64,000 nucleotides of DNA from Alteromonas ponticola. Its GTDB lineage: Bacteria > Pseudomonadota > Gammaproteobacteria > Enterobacterales > Alteromonadaceae. This document shows positions 19,661 through 30,492 of the stretch, piece after piece (position 1 is the stretch's first letter; each line of letters begins with the position of its first letter). Location: NCBI RefSeq assembly GCF_012911815.1, contig NZ_JAATNW010000004.1:248001-312000 (forward strand). The letters run 5' to 3'. Position numbers and translations under genes: made by a program. The notes under the pieces were generated by a model that was not told the DNA's origin, ran no database searches, and saw only the letters and a list, made by a program, of their open reading frames with translations.

Positions 19661-20824
19661 ATGTCAGATAATTCATCCGCGGCTAATATTTCTTCAGATT
19701 CTGGCAAACTGCAATTATGGCTAACCATTGCTTTGAGCACGGCGATTCTAATGACATTGCTTTTTTCAGCCGGTGCCAGTCGCGCGGATAAACATAAAAC
19801 TGAACAGTCTACTGCCCGTGCCGATGTATCCCTCATCAACATGCAGTCGTTCTATCACCGTCAGCAACGCGTGTTTGGGTTAGTGGAGTCTGCCAGTGCC
19901 TCAAACCTTGGCTTCGAACAGGCGGGCAAACTGGTGTCTATTGCTGTCGAAGAGGGCGATGCCACCGTTACTGGGCAGGTGCTGGCCAGCCTCGACACTT
20001 CCCGGCTTCGCAGCCAATTGAAGGAGTTGCAGGCATCTTTGTTACGTGCCAACGCTGATGTCAGTCTGGCGAAATCGACTTTACAACGAATGCAAACCCT
20101 TCAGAAACAGGGGGGGGCCTCACAACAGCAAGTGGATGAGGCCGTTGCTAGATATGACGTGGTTTCTGCACAAGTGAAAGAGATTGAGGCTGCAATGTCA
20201 TCGCTCAGCGTCGAGATGGATAAGTCGACACTGACCGCACCTTTTGACGGCGTAGTTGCTGCAAGGCTGGTTGATGAAGGTACCGTGGTTCAGCCCGCTA
20301 CCCCAATCATAACATTAGGTGCAACAGACCATTTACAGGCGCGCCTGGCTTTACCGCAGGCACTGGCAACGCAGTTAGCCAACACGAAAACGGTTATGGT
20401 AAATACTGGAAATGATGACATTGAGGCCCGCCTGATAAGTATACAGCCTACCCGAAACCGCCAAACACGCACGGTAGACGCGCTAATAGCAATTGCCAAT
20501 GATCGCAGCAACCTGATCATTGGCGATATGGTCTCAACCACCCTGCAAACCCGGGTGGACGAGCCGGGAGCATGGGTGCCGTTGACTGCGTTAACGCAGG
20601 GAGTACGTGGCTTATGGTCACTGCTGGTCGTAGCGGGTGAGGAAAAATCACGTGTGCAAAGCCGGTTGGTGGAAGTTGTTTACGCGACGGGAAAAGAGGC
20701 TTACGTGCGCGGAGCGATAAGTGACGGTGACAAGTATGTCAGTCAGGGGGGGCAACGTCTGGTACCGGGACAGCTGGTAAGGGCCACGCTAGTTGAGTCC
20801 CATACCGACGGAGCAAGCCTGTGA
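19661..20824 (+). CDS. RND efflux periplasmic adaptor (membrane fusion) subunit
   Basis: The 387-residue protein has an N-terminal membrane segment or signal sequence near residues 25-43 (LWLTIALSTAILMTLLFSAG). A biotinyl-lipoyl half (VEEGDATVTGQVLASLD), an alpha-hairpin coiled coil (about 110-185) and the second lipoyl half (STLTAPFDGVVAARLVDEGTVV) follow, then the beta-barrel and membrane-proximal domains. It links the RND pump to an outer-membrane channel. AAGGA lies six bases before the ATG. It overlaps the permease start by four bases (GTGA). No outer-membrane factor gene follows, so a TolC-like protein elsewhere must be used. Confidence 0.92.
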   Translation: MSDNSSAANISSDSGKLQLWLTIALSTAILMTLLFSAGASRADKHKTEQSTARADVSLINMQSFYHRQQRVFGLVESASASNLGFEQAGKLVSIAVEEGDATVTGQVLASLDTSRLRSQLKELQASLLRANADVSLAKSTLQRMQTLQKQGGASQQQVDEAVARYDVVSAQVKEIEAAMSSLSVEMDKSTLTAPFDGVVAARLVDEGTVVQPATPIITLGATDHLQARLALPQALATQLANTKTVMVNTGNDDIEARLISIQPTRNRQTRTVDALIAIANDRSNLIIGDMVSTTLQTRVDEPGAWVPLTALTQGVRGLWSLLVVAGEEKSRVQSRLVEVVYATGKEAYVRGAISDGDKYVSQGGQRLVPGQLVRATLVESHTDGASL

Positions 20825-23800
20825 GCCTGCCCGCCAAGCCATGGTATAGCGTATTCTATCAACGTCCGCATCTTCTCGTTCTGAGTCTGGTGATTTTACT
20901 GGTTGCCGGCCTCTCAGCATTGACCAATTTGCCCCGTCTGGAAGATCCTCGTATTGATACGCGCAATACGCTGGTAATCACTGCATATCCCGGTGCTTCT
21001 GCCGAACAGGTGGAGGCATTGATCAGCGACGTGTTGGAAGATCAGCTTCGCGAAATTTACGAAATCAAAGAAATACAGTCTACATCCAGAGCCGGTATTT
21101 CGGTTATTCAGTTAGAGCTGCAGGATTGGGTTAATAATACTAACAACGAACAAATTTTTAGCGAAATTCGTGACAGTCTGGCTACCGCGTCGACACGCTT
21201 TCCGCAAGGTGCGAGCGCACCGATATTTGATGAGAAGCGCGGTGCTACTGCATTCACCTTGTTGTTATCCATAGAAGCCGCTCATCAGGCAACACCTTTG
21301 TCGATGACCGCCCGGTTGGCAGATGAGATGGCTGACAGGTTGCGTAATGTCAACGGTACAGAGATTGTGCGTGTGTACGGAGCCCCCGAAGAAGAGATTG
21401 TGGTCGATGTTGACCCCATGAAGCTGGCACCAACCGGGCTTACCCTTGCTCAAGTCAGCCAACAAATTGAGTTGGCTGACGCGAAGTTACCTGCCGGCAT
21501 TGTGCAAACCAATTTAACCAATTATCGCCTCAAGGTCGCCCAGCCGCTTGCCAATCTGGATGTGATAAAAGAGATTGTGTTACACAATCACGACGGTCGC
21601 TATCTGCGCTTAGCCGATATTGCTACCATCAGTCGCGGCATTAAAACCCCGGTGCGCGATATGGCGTTTGTTGATGGCAGACAGACAGTGTTTGTCGCCG
21701 CGCGAATGCAGACCACTTTGCGCTCAGGGGTATGGACTGAGCAGGCCATTAAAGCAGTCGATGCATTTAATCATGACTTTGCCGGTAGTTTCTCTGCCAA
21801 GGTGACCTTTGAGCAAAATCAATACACATCGGCGCGCTTAGTTGAGTTATCGGGAAATCTGTTGCTGGGCTGTCTGGTGGTGGTGCTGGTAATATTTCTG
21901 TTTATGGGTTATCGCGCTGCCTGGATTGTTAGTCTGGCATTGCCTCTGACCGCTGCCTTCACGCTCTTTGCGCTAAGTTTGTTTAATGTGCAGCTTCATC
22001 AAATGTCTATTTTCGGCATGATTATCGCGATTGGCCTGCTAATTGACAATGCCATCGTTATCACCGATGAAATACGGATTAATTTGCGTGACATGGCGTT
22101 AACCAGGCTGCAGGCAATGATTAAAAGCGTTAATCACTTGTTCACCCCGCTGCTGGCTTCGACGTTGACCACCATTCTCGGTTTTATGCCCATTTTTTTA
22201 TTAAGCGGTAATATTGGTGATTTCATTAGCTCAATAGCCATAAGTGTTGTGATGGCGCTCATCGGTTCATTGTTTATTTCTCTGACTGTCATCGCTGCGC
22301 TTGCTGCACGGTTCCTGCCACGCACGGTAAGCAATAATCGCTGGTGGACAACGGGGTTGAATACGCCAGTTTTGTCGCAAACATTCAATCGTTATCTGGG
22401 CAGCTGGATCAAACGGCCATTCCCCGTCATCACTCTGATAGTAGCAATATGTGTTAGCGGATTTGCCTTAACGTCTCGCCTGGACAATGTCTTCTTTCCC
22501 AGTGCTGATCGCAACCAGTTTGAAATTTACCTGTGGACTCCAGAGGGAACTGCGATAAAGCATACGGCTTCCCGAGCTCAGGCAGTAGACCGCGTACTCC
22601 AGCAAAAAGCGAATATTGAGCAGGTGACCTGGCTGGTAGGCGGTTCAGCTCCGTCGGTCTATTACAATCAGGTAATGACGCGCGATAATACGCCATACTT
22701 TGCTAACGCGGTGGTCACAACTGCATCTGCTGACCAGGCTAGTCATTTAATTGGTGCACTGCAACAGGAGTTGCAACAGCAATTCTCTGATCTGAAAATC
22801 GTCGTACGGGCATTTGGACAGGGCCCGCCCATCGCTGCACCCATTGAAGTGGATATTATCGGCCAGGATATCGCAAAATTGGACGCACTGGGTAAACAGA
22901 TTCGATTGCTGATGAGTGGCCTTGATGGCATTACACAATCGATCGCATCAATTGGTTACGGTGAGCCAGAACTAACTTTGCAAACCACCGAAACCGTTAC
23001 CTCAAGTGCCGGTCTGGGGTTAAGTGAAATTGCCGTGCAATTACAGCATCAGCTCACTGGTGTCACCGGCGGAAGTGTTCTTGAGGGCACTGAAGAAATT
23101 CCGGTGCGGGTGAAGATAGCCGCTTCCGAAGTGGATTCAATCAGCAAAATGATGGGAGTGCCCATACCTAACTCGCTGGATAATGCCGCTTGGCTGACGT
23201 TGGCATCATTAAGTGAAGTGACGTTGCTGCCTGCTTTAAATAGTATCACCCGAAAGCAGGGCGAAAGGATTAATAAAGTGCAGGCGTTTCTGTTACCCGG
23301 GGTTCCTGCAGTAGATGTCAGCAACCAGCTGAAAGCGCTGATCGATGAAACGATTTCACTACCGCCTGGCTATCGCATCAAAATGGCGGGTGACGCCGAC
23401 GAACAGCAGCAAGCAATGGGACAGTTAGGTACCTACGCGCCCGTGTTACTGGTATTGATGCTGACTACTCTGATTTTAAGTTTTAACAGCGTGCGCAAGG
23501 CTGCCCTTATCGGGGTAGTGGCCATACTTTCTGTTGGCCTGGGAATGTTCAGCTTGTGGCTGTCTGGTCTGCCTCTGGGATTCAATCCCCTGCTGGGTAG
23601 TGCAGGCTTAATCGGTGTAGCAATAAACGGCTCGATTGTCGTCATTGCGGCCATCAACGGCAACGCTAAGGCACGCAGTGGTGATACCCGCGCCATCGTC
23701 GAAGAAACCATGGGGTGCAGTCGGCATATTTTATCAACTACCTTTACCACCGTGGGCGGGCTGATCCCGCTGTTACTTTTCAGTAATGGCACGTTCTGGC

Positions 23801-23928
23801 CTCCCCTGGCGGTGGTGTTGGCAGGCGGTGTCGGGTTTTCGGTGATCCTGTCGCTGGTTTTTACGCCAACGGTGTTAGGTGTTATCAATCGTCGCGCACA
23901 GAAATCTTTGCAACCTGAACTCGCTTAA
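20821..23928 (+). CDS. RND-family efflux permease
   Basis: The 1,035-residue inner-membrane proton antiporter has the RND arrangement: one N-terminal helix, a large periplasmic loop, six helices, a second loop and the last helices. Helix 4 reads GLLIDNAIVITDEI, keeping the first proton-relay aspartate but with asparagine where AcrB has its second one, as in several non-AcrB subfamilies. The start is GTG, translationally coupled to the adaptor. With the divergent TetR it forms a complete regulatory unit apart from the outer-membrane component. The substrate is unknown; drugs, solvents or fatty acids are possible. Confidence 0.93.
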   Translation: MSLPAKPWYSVFYQRPHLLVLSLVILLVAGLSALTNLPRLEDPRIDTRNTLVITAYPGASAEQVEALISDVLEDQLREIYEIKEIQSTSRAGISVIQLELQDWVNNTNNEQIFSEIRDSLATASTRFPQGASAPIFDEKRGATAFTLLLSIEAAHQATPLSMTARLADEMADRLRNVNGTEIVRVYGAPEEEIVVDVDPMKLAPTGLTLAQVSQQIELADAKLPAGIVQTNLTNYRLKVAQPLANLDVIKEIVLHNHDGRYLRLADIATISRGIKTPVRDMAFVDGRQTVFVAARMQTTLRSGVWTEQAIKAVDAFNHDFAGSFSAKVTFEQNQYTSARLVELSGNLLLGCLVVVLVIFLFMGYRAAWIVSLALPLTAAFTLFALSLFNVQLHQMSIFGMIIAIGLLIDNAIVITDEIRINLRDMALTRLQAMIKSVNHLFTPLLASTLTTILGFMPIFLLSGNIGDFISSIAISVVMALIGSLFISLTVIAALAARFLPRTVSNNRWWTTGLNTPVLSQTFNRYLGSWIKRPFPVITLIVAICVSGFALTSRLDNVFFPSADRNQFEIYLWTPEGTAIKHTASRAQAVDRVLQQKANIEQVTWLVGGSAPSVYYNQVMTRDNTPYFANAVVTTASADQASHLIGALQQELQQQFSDLKIVVRAFGQGPPIAAPIEVDIIGQDIAKLDALGKQIRLLMSGLDGITQSIASIGYGEPELTLQTTETVTSSAGLGLSEIAVQLQHQLTGVTGGSVLEGTEEIPVRVKIAASEVDSISKMMGVPIPNSLDNAAWLTLASLSEVTLLPALNSITRKQGERINKVQAFLLPGVPAVDVSNQLKALIDETISLPPGYRIKMAGDADEQQQAMGQLGTYAPVLLVLMLTTLILSFNSVRKAALIGVVAILSVGLGMFSLWLSGLPLGFNPLLGSAGLIGVAINGSIVVIAAINGNAKARSGDTRAIVEETMGCSRHILSTTFTTVGGLIPLLLFSNGTFWPPLAVVLAGGVGFSVILSLVFTPTVLGVINRRAQKSLQPELA

Positions 23929-23968
23929 GCGATCATCTGTAAAAGAAATTAGTAACGCTGAGTATTTC

Positions 23969-24085
23969 GTGAAACCAGACTCATCCCGCTGGTGGCAAAC
24001 CGACTGTAAGGTGTGTCAACGTATCAGGTTGTATGTCATTTGGGCGATCATAATGATGGTGGTGTATTTTTATGTCTTTAAATGA
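23969..24085 (+). CDS. Possible 38-residue membrane microprotein with CxxC motif
   Basis: A short frame from GTG at 23969 gives a basic/aromatic head with SRWWQTDCKVCQRIRLY, then one hydrophobic helix (VIWAIIMMVVYFYVF), ending in lysine. Its stop overlaps the start of the next gene by 14 bases, a typical coupling arrangement. The same frame is open further upstream into the permease end, so the start is uncertain, and no strong ribosome-binding site is visible. Unrecognised; a plausible but unproven gene. Confidence 0.4.
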   Translation: MKPDSSRWWQTDCKVCQRIRLYVIWAIIMMVVYFYVFK

Positions 24086-24761
24086 GCAGGATGTGATCAA
24101 TATTAAAGCCAGCTCTAAACGTAATGGTCTGGTTACTGTTTTTCTGGGTATTGCTGGCCTGGGTTTGTCCATACTCTGGCTTTCCTTCATGCCGGATGCC
24201 CTGTTTCTGGCTGGAATTTTTCTGACCAGCGCCGCTATTGTAACCCTGTTAATTGGCTGGTTTAAACTACGTGAACCTGAATTCAGTCTGGCGATTACCC
24301 CCTTCGAAGTTCGCTATTTTCATCGTTTAGGTCAGTGGCAACTCAACTGGGAAAATGTGCAGCGCGTTGACTGTCCCCGGATAAGGCGTGGCATCGAGCA
24401 CCAGGAACTCGAAGCGGTGGGGTTTAAATTGAAAGATTACTCGCCATTTTTGCGTGATATCTCTCCCCGCTTAGCGACGCATATTTTAATGGAACAGCGT
24501 CCATTACTCATGCAACAGGATGAAGATAATTGTCAAACCGGTATGTGTTACGCAAATGACATGTTTGATGATAAACCGTTCAATCTGGAAAGTGGGGAGC
24601 AATTAACTGGCGTTAAGGCGATGTTGGCCAATAGAATGTCACAATTGCGCCAACGGCTGGGATTCGATGTTTACATATCAACCGCTGATTTGGACCGCTC
24701 TGCGGTTGAGTTCGCCGCACTACTCAAACAATGTCAGCAGTCGCGCGCTTCGCGAACCTGA
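24072..24761 (+). CDS. Membrane-anchored protein, probably DUF2982 family
   Basis: The 229-residue protein has two membrane helices (about residues 20-38 and 43-62) in a short hairpin. A soluble C-terminal region of about 165 residues follows, with an early beta-rich part (FSLAITPFEVRYFHRLGQWQLNWENVQRV, quoted here only as its two ends FSLAITPFEV and LNWENVQRV). The arrangement and sequence look like DUF2982, a gammaproteobacterial family of unknown function. It is downstream of the efflux permease with a small ORF in between and is convergent with the large hybrid kinase gene. The family call is from memory of similar proteins, not from a search. Confidence 0.7.
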   Translation: MSLNEQDVINIKASSKRNGLVTVFLGIAGLGLSILWLSFMPDALFLAGIFLTSAAIVTLLIGWFKLREPEFSLAITPFEVRYFHRLGQWQLNWENVQRVDCPRIRRGIEHQELEAVGFKLKDYSPFLRDISPRLATHILMEQRPLLMQQDEDNCQTGMCYANDMFDDKPFNLESGEQLTGVKAMLANRMSQLRQRLGFDVYISTADLDRSAVEFAALLKQCQQSRASRT

Positions 24762-24773
24762 CCATCGATATGC

Positions 24774-27700
24774 TTATATCTGATAAAAAATATGCTCACT
24801 CTTTAGCTTCTCAAGCTTATTTGCTCCGTCAATTTGCACGCAGGCCGCTTCATTTATGAAATCTGTCATCAGGGCGTCGACTACCCGGTACTGCTTTAAC
24901 TTTAATGCGCTTTCAATTTGCTTGGTTAAATCCTGCAATTTTGGTGTGCCGGTATAACAGCACGCACCATGAAGGCGATGTATTTCAGCGCCCAGGTCAG
25001 CAAACTCGTTGTTATCCCAGGTGTCGTTGATGATACGCAGAGACTCAGGCAGCATCTTAATAAAATCATCCAGCAACTCCATTGAAACGGCAGGATTTTG
25101 ATTGGAACGTTTTAACGCAAGCTGCCAATCAATCGAAGGCAACTGCGGCGTGGGCGTTTCAATATTACGACACCAACGCTGGATCAGGTCCACCAAACTG
25201 TCTATTTCAATGGGCTTTGGTAAATAATCATCCATGCCCGATGCCAGCAAGCGCTCCTGTTCTTCCTTAAAGGCGTGGGCAGTTACCGCGATGATAGGGG
25301 TGCCCAGATTCAAAGCCGACTTGCGAATTAGCTTAGTAGCTTGTAAGCCATCCATGCCAGGCATTTGAACGTCCATAAGAATCAAGTCAAACTCATGCGT
25401 CTGACAGCGGTTGACCGCATCCTGCCCACTCATGGTGGTGGTCAGCACCACGGGTGAATTGTTTAGCCAAGTGTGCAGAAGCTTTAAGTTCATATCCATA
25501 TCATCAACCGCAAGAATACGGGCACCGGGTAAATTGGCTATTTTGTTTTGTTTGGGATCCCGGTAGGGATCGGTTTTTTGGTACAGTAAACTATCCAGTT
25601 TGGTGAGTGTCAGTGGCATTTGAAGCTGAGTATGGAAATATTGCGTCAAGCCTGGGTAGTGATTAAAGGGTTCGGCGCCTGAATACCAGAGTATTCTTTT
25701 TTGTGCAGGATATTGAATAATTTCGCTTAGATAACTATCGCGCTTGCTGGATTTACTTATCGGTAACACGGCAAATAAATAGTCCGGATTGGTTCGTGGC
25801 AGGCGTTTTAAATAGTTCACCGATTCCACCGAAGTAACCTGCGCCCCCAGATAACGTAATATTGAAGCACTGGCATGGCGAGTTTCAGGTACCGGATCGA
25901 TCAGAACTATGTTTTTACCGGTCCATTCAGATGAGTGGGTCAGGGAAAACTTCTGGCTCAACTGGTTCATCCGTAAGGTGACGGCAAATTTGCTGCCTTG
26001 ACCCGGGGAGCTTTTTAAGTGCAAGGTTCCACGCATTAGTCTGACCAGCTCCCGGCAGATAACCAGACCAAGCCCGGTACCCTGATAATTGCGATTGAGT
26101 GAGTCATCGACCTGCGAGAACGCGGTAAACAGCTTTTTCTTATCATGACGGCTGATACCAATACCCGTATCTTCAACGCCTATCTCTATTTCATAGATAC
26201 CATGGGGAAGTGAGCGACCCCGTGCCGATAACGTAATTGTGCCATGGTTGGTAAATTTGAGCGCATTGCTCAGTAAATTGTTTAACACCTGCTTGATGCG
26301 GAACATATCGCCGATAAGTTTTTCCGGGAGTGGGGCGAGTTCGTATACAAATTCCAACTGTTTGGCATGCGCGGACTTGGCCATCAGAGTAACCATTTCC
26401 TCCAGCAACAGGTTTGGCGAAAAGGGCTGGCTATTAATTGACAGCTTTCCAGCTTCTATTTTTGAAAAGTCGAGCACATCATTAACTATCGTCAGCAAGC
26501 TCTCAGCAGCAGTGCTGACGATTCTTGCCTGCTCTTGCTGTTCATTGGGTAAGGGCGAGTGATGCAATTCGCGACTGAAGCCCAGAATTGCGTTTAACGG
26601 GGTGCGAATTTCGTGACTCATATTAGCCAGAAACTGCGATTTCACGTTACTTGCTTTAATCGCATCTTTACGCGCAATATCTAACCTGGCGTTTTGCTCT
26701 TCGATTAACTCCATGTTGTTGCGCAAATCGTCAGTGGCTTGTTCAACTTCAGCTTCCAGCTGGCTACGACTTTTTTCCATTAATGCAATCGAAAACAAGC
26801 CTGCTTCCAGAAACACCCCAACTTGAAAGCAGTAGGTGGTAAAAGTATTAGACGGTAACACACCAATCAGGCTTACCATGCCAATAACGGCTCCCGTAGC
26901 CAGCATTCCCCAGGCAAAGATGAAATAACGGGCCGGTTTGAAATGATTCATGAACGCTTCGAAGCCTGCATATATGTAGCAGAGAATCGCAACGATACCG
27001 ACACCATAAACCGTATTGTTTTTCCACACGTGGGGCAGCACATCGATGGCACACACCACGCCCAGTAAACCTTGTATAACGATTAGCGACAGTACAGCGG
27101 GGTGTGCGGTGGGGGCGTGTTTTTTTGTTTCCAAAAAGAACAAGGCAAACAGCCCGGAACTGATGCCAATTATGATAAAAATCAATTCAGTATGCGAAAC
27201 TATCCAGGGTGAGATCCCATCACTGGCAAGCAGTTGGATATGGCCGCCCCATACAAACTGCCAGAGCAATACAGCGGTAATATAGCCCACATAAGCCAGT
27301 AACGCAGGCTCGCGCGCACCAAAATAAAGCACCAGATTGTAAACGGCAAGTATCACCAGACCACCATAGAACAAGCCCCATAATAAGCTGTCTAGCTGCA
27401 TATTGAAGCTGTGAATCGGCTCAGGTGTCACCACCAGGGGCACAATCAGGCTGGAAGAGTGACTCTCCACTCGGATATAAAGTTCGGTTGGCGTCGCATC
27501 CGGCAGTGAGCTTCTCAAGGTGGGAATGCGAAAGCGTTGTGCATTCTGCAGTTTCCCTTGAAAGCTTTGTTGTACCACTTGACCATTGATGACCAGATAA
27601 AAATCGACTTTATCTAACTGACTGAAATTAATTGAGAAAACCCAGCGAGTTTCATCACTGACATTGGAAAAGCGGCTGACCAGCCACAGCCCATTATTAT

Positions 27701-27932
27701 GAAAACCAAAGTTAGGATTTTTTTCAGTGTGCCATTGAAAACTTTGACGGCGTTCAAGCGCGTCAGAAATGGTGAGTTGCTGCTCTCCTTCGAAATAAAA
27801 AGCAAAATTATTGGCTAAGTTGGTTTGTGAATTTGCATCAAACAATTGAATGGTTGACTGCGATTGTACGGTCATTGACCAGAAGGTGACCAGTACCAGC
27901 AAAATAAGCTTAACCATTACGAGTGGAGACAT
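24774..27932 (-). CDS. 7TMR-DISM hybrid histidine kinase with BarA-like receiver-Hpt tail
   Basis: I take the ATG at 27932 because it opens a signal peptide (MSPLVMVKLILLVLVTFW); a longer frame from TTG at 28040 would bury it. The 1,052 residues hold a periplasmic 7TMR-DISMED2 sensor (about 30-170) and seven membrane helices (about 180-390). HisKA follows with H440 in NMSHEIRTP, then HATPase_c, a degenerate receiver (about 645-780) without a phospho-aspartate, and a true receiver with D854 in LILMDVQMPGMDG. The Hpt domain has H985 in IHRLHGACCYTG. The degenerate receiver, receiver and Hpt order and the Hpt sequence resemble BarA/GacS, but the sensor is different. It should feed a multi-step phosphorelay to a separate response regulator. 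Divergent from parC. Confidence 0.9.
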   Translation of the reverse strand: MSPLVMVKLILLVLVTFWSMTVQSQSTIQLFDANSQTNLANNFAFYFEGEQQLTISDALERRQSFQWHTEKNPNFGFHNNGLWLVSRFSNVSDETRWVFSINFSQLDKVDFYLVINGQVVQQSFQGKLQNAQRFRIPTLRSSLPDATPTELYIRVESHSSSLIVPLVVTPEPIHSFNMQLDSLLWGLFYGGLVILAVYNLVLYFGAREPALLAYVGYITAVLLWQFVWGGHIQLLASDGISPWIVSHTELIFIIIGISSGLFALFFLETKKHAPTAHPAVLSLIVIQGLLGVVCAIDVLPHVWKNNTVYGVGIVAILCYIYAGFEAFMNHFKPARYFIFAWGMLATGAVIGMVSLIGVLPSNTFTTYCFQVGVFLEAGLFSIALMEKSRSQLEAEVEQATDDLRNNMELIEEQNARLDIARKDAIKASNVKSQFLANMSHEIRTPLNAILGFSRELHHSPLPNEQQEQARIVSTAAESLLTIVNDVLDFSKIEAGKLSINSQPFSPNLLLEEMVTLMAKSAHAKQLEFVYELAPLPEKLIGDMFRIKQVLNNLLSNALKFTNHGTITLSARGRSLPHGIYEIEIGVEDTGIGISRHDKKKLFTAFSQVDDSLNRNYQGTGLGLVICRELVRLMRGTLHLKSSPGQGSKFAVTLRMNQLSQKFSLTHSSEWTGKNIVLIDPVPETRHASASILRYLGAQVTSVESVNYLKRLPRTNPDYLFAVLPISKSSKRDSYLSEIIQYPAQKRILWYSGAEPFNHYPGLTQYFHTQLQMPLTLTKLDSLLYQKTDPYRDPKQNKIANLPGARILAVDDMDMNLKLLHTWLNNSPVVLTTTMSGQDAVNRCQTHEFDLILMDVQMPGMDGLQATKLIRKSALNLGTPIIAVTAHAFKEEQERLLASGMDDYLPKPIEIDSLVDLIQRWCRNIETPTPQLPSIDWQLALKRSNQNPAVSMELLDDFIKMLPESLRIINDTWDNNEFADLGAEIHRLHGACCYTGTPKLQDLTKQIESALKLKQYRVVDALMTDFINEAACVQIDGANKLEKLKSEHIFYQI

Positions 27933-28114
27933 TATTTTTATTCTGATTAATTGTTGTGATAGCAAACGTGAGGTCTCTATTAAAACACTGTGCCAGAGTT
28001 TTGACAAAAATTTAAGCAATTGAATCAGGCATACGGCCAATATTGCGTTACTTCCCAGTTTGACTCACAATGGCTGCATCGATGTGAAAGGTAGTCCAGC
28101 AGAATAATAACACC

Positions 28115-30433
28115 ATGAATGACGAAATTATTGTAAACCGGGACGGCGTAGAGCAGCTGCCACTGCGGCGATTTACCGAAGACGCTTACTTAAATTATTC
28201 CATGTACGTGATCATGGACCGCGCCTTACCGAATATAGGTGACGGCTTAAAGCCAGTACAAAGACGCATCATCTATGCAATGTCTGATTTAGGCTTAAGT
28301 GCGACGGCGAAATATAAAAAGTCCGCGCGTACTGTCGGTGATGTACTAGGTAAATTTCACCCCCATGGCGACTCGGCTTGTTACGAAGCCATGGTGCTAA
28401 TGGCACAGCCATTCTCTTACCGCTACCCGCTGGTGGATGGGCAGGGGAACTGGGGGGCACCCGACGATCCCAAGTCTTTCGCTGCCATGCGTTATACCGA
28501 AGCGCGACTATCCCGCTTCAGTGAAGTGTTATTGAGTGAGTTGGGCCAGGGCACGGTTGACTGGATGCCCAACTTTGATGGCACCTTGAAGGAACCCAAG
28601 GTACTGCCCTCGCGCTTGCCGCATATTTTACTCAATGGCGTAACCGGGATCGCGGTCGGTATGGCGACGGATATTCCGCCCCATAATGTGCGCGAGGTGG
28701 CTAATGCCTGTGCAATGTTGCTAGATAACAACAAAGCTGAGCTGAGTGAGCTGATGCAGCATGTGCAAGCGCCGGATTATCCCACCGAAGCAGAAATCAT
28801 CACGCCCAGAGATGATATTACCAAATTGTACGAAACCGGACGCGGTTCGATAAAAATGCGAGCGGTATACATGCAGGAAAGTGGTGATATTGTCATTACC
28901 GCGCTTCCACATCAGGTATCAGGGGCCAAAATTCTTGAACAAATCGCCGCCCAGATGCAAGCGAAGAAGCTTCCTATGGTCAGTGACTTGCGAGACGAAT
29001 CTGATCATGAAAATCCGACCCGTCTGGTGATTACACCGCGCTCAAACCGGGTTGATACCGCTCAGTTAATGCAGCACCTGTTCGCCACTACAGATTTGGA
29101 AAAAAGCTATCGGGTTAACCTGAATATGATTGGTCTGGATGGCCGACCGCAGGTCAAAGATCTGCGGTCAATCCTGACCGAGTGGCTGACATTCCGTCGT
29201 GATACCGTTACCCGTCGCTTACAATACCGATTAGATAAAGTGTTGGCGCGCCTGCACATTCTTGAAGGTTTGATGATAGCCTTCCTGAATATCGATGAAG
29301 TGATTGAAATTATTCGTCATCACGAGGAACCTAAAGCTGAGTTGATGCGTCGGTTTTCACTCTCTGACCGTCAGGCCGAAGCCATTCTTGAATTGAAGTT
29401 GCGCCATTTGGCCAAACTGGAAGAAATGAAAATTCGTGGTGAGCAGGACGAGTTAGAAGAAGAACGCAAGCAACTCGAAACCATTCTGGGCTCTGATCGC
29501 CGCCTAAAAACGTTAATTAAGAAAGAAATTCTGAGTGACGCGGAAAAGTACGGCGATGATCGTCGTTCGCCAATCGTTGAGCGCCTAGAAGCCAAAGCCC
29601 TGTCTGAAAAAGAGCTGATCCCGTCTGAAGCCGTCACCGTGGTGGTATCTGAAAAAGGATGGGCCCGCTGCGCTAAGGGGCACGACGTTGATCCGGCAGC
29701 ATTAAGCTATAAAGCCGGCGACGGGTATCTGGCCAGTGCAATCGGTCGAAGTAATCAACCTGCAGTATTTTTAGATAGCTCCGGCAGGGCTTTCTCATGT
29801 GATGCACACAGTCTGCCATCGGCCAGAAGTCAGGGTGAACCACTCACTGGCCGCTTTAATATCGTGGGGGGCGAACAATTCTCGCACGTATTAATGGGCA
29901 AAGATGACCAGCGCTATTTAATCGCATCTGATGCAGGCTATGGTTTCGTAGGCACATTCAGCGATATGTTGAGTAAAAATAAAGCAGGTAAAGCCTACCT
30001 GTCACTTCCTGCTGCGGCGAAAGTTATGACGCCACAACCCGTATTTGACCCAAGTTCTGACTGGTGTTTAACCATTTCTAACGAGGGCCGTATGTTGCTG
30101 TTCCCGCTACGAGACCTTCCTAGTTTAGGCAAAGGAAAAGGGAATAAACTGATCAACATTCCCGGTGCAAAAGCACAAAGCCGCGAAGAGTACGTCAAAG
30201 TTGCTGCCGTGGTGCCGCAGGGGGCTTCAGTAAAAATAGTGGCAGGTAAACGAAATATGACCTTAACTGCAGCTGATCTGGAACATTACAAAGGCGAACG
30301 CGGAAGACGAGGAAACAAGCTTCCCAGAGGTTTACAACGTGTTGATGAGATCGAGGTGGAACGTACCACACAGCATGACCCGTTACCTGAGGAACAAAAT
30401 TTGGAGGCAAATTCCACAGATAGGCAGGAATAG
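28115..30433 (+). CDS. parC: DNA topoisomerase IV subunit A
   Basis: It decatenates daughter chromosomes together with ParE. The 772 residues are close to E. coli ParC (752). The active-site tyrosine is Y127 in [11 protein letters not shown]. The quinolone-resistance region reads [12 protein letters not shown] with S87 and E91, the sensitive-type residues. The C-terminal half carries the beta-pinwheel repeats, and the last 30 residues are acidic and variable. parE is not adjacent. The gene begins 182 bases from the divergent sensor kinase and has a weak ribosome-binding site. Confidence 0.97.
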   Translation: MNDEIIVNRDGVEQLPLRRFTEDAYLNYSMYVIMDRALPNIGDGLKPVQRRIIYAMSDLGLSATAKYKKSARTVGDVLGKFHPHGDSACYEAMVLMAQPFSYRYPLVDGQGNWGAPDDPKSFAAMRYTEARLSRFSEVLLSELGQGTVDWMPNFDGTLKEPKVLPSRLPHILLNGVTGIAVGMATDIPPHNVREVANACAMLLDNNKAELSELMQHVQAPDYPTEAEIITPRDDITKLYETGRGSIKMRAVYMQESGDIVITALPHQVSGAKILEQIAAQMQAKKLPMVSDLRDESDHENPTRLVITPRSNRVDTAQLMQHLFATTDLEKSYRVNLNMIGLDGRPQVKDLRSILTEWLTFRRDTVTRRLQYRLDKVLARLHILEGLMIAFLNIDEVIEIIRHHEEPKAELMRRFSLSDRQAEAILELKLRHLAKLEEMKIRGEQDELEEERKQLETILGSDRRLKTLIKKEILSDAEKYGDDRRSPIVERLEAKALSEKELIPSEAVTVVVSEKGWARCAKGHDVDPAALSYKAGDGYLASAIGRSNQPAVFLDSSGRAFSCDAHSLPSARSQGEPLTGRFNIVGGEQFSHVLMGKDDQRYLIASDAGYGFVGTFSDMLSKNKAGKAYLSLPAAAKVMTPQPVFDPSSDWCLTISNEGRMLLFPLRDLPSLGKGKGNKLINIPGAKAQSREEYVKVAAVVPQGASVKIVAGKRNMTLTAADLEHYKGERGRRGNKLPRGLQRVDEIEVERTTQHDPLPEEQNLEANSTDRQE

Positions 30434-30492
30434 GCTAACCTGTTAAGAGTGTTACGTTTTTAAATAACTTAAAACTACCTGTCGGGGGAGCC

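Noticed and set aside
23433..23888. 151-codon minus-strand frame opposite the RND permease C-terminus
   Set aside because: Antisense to conserved transmembrane helices; codon-bias shadow.
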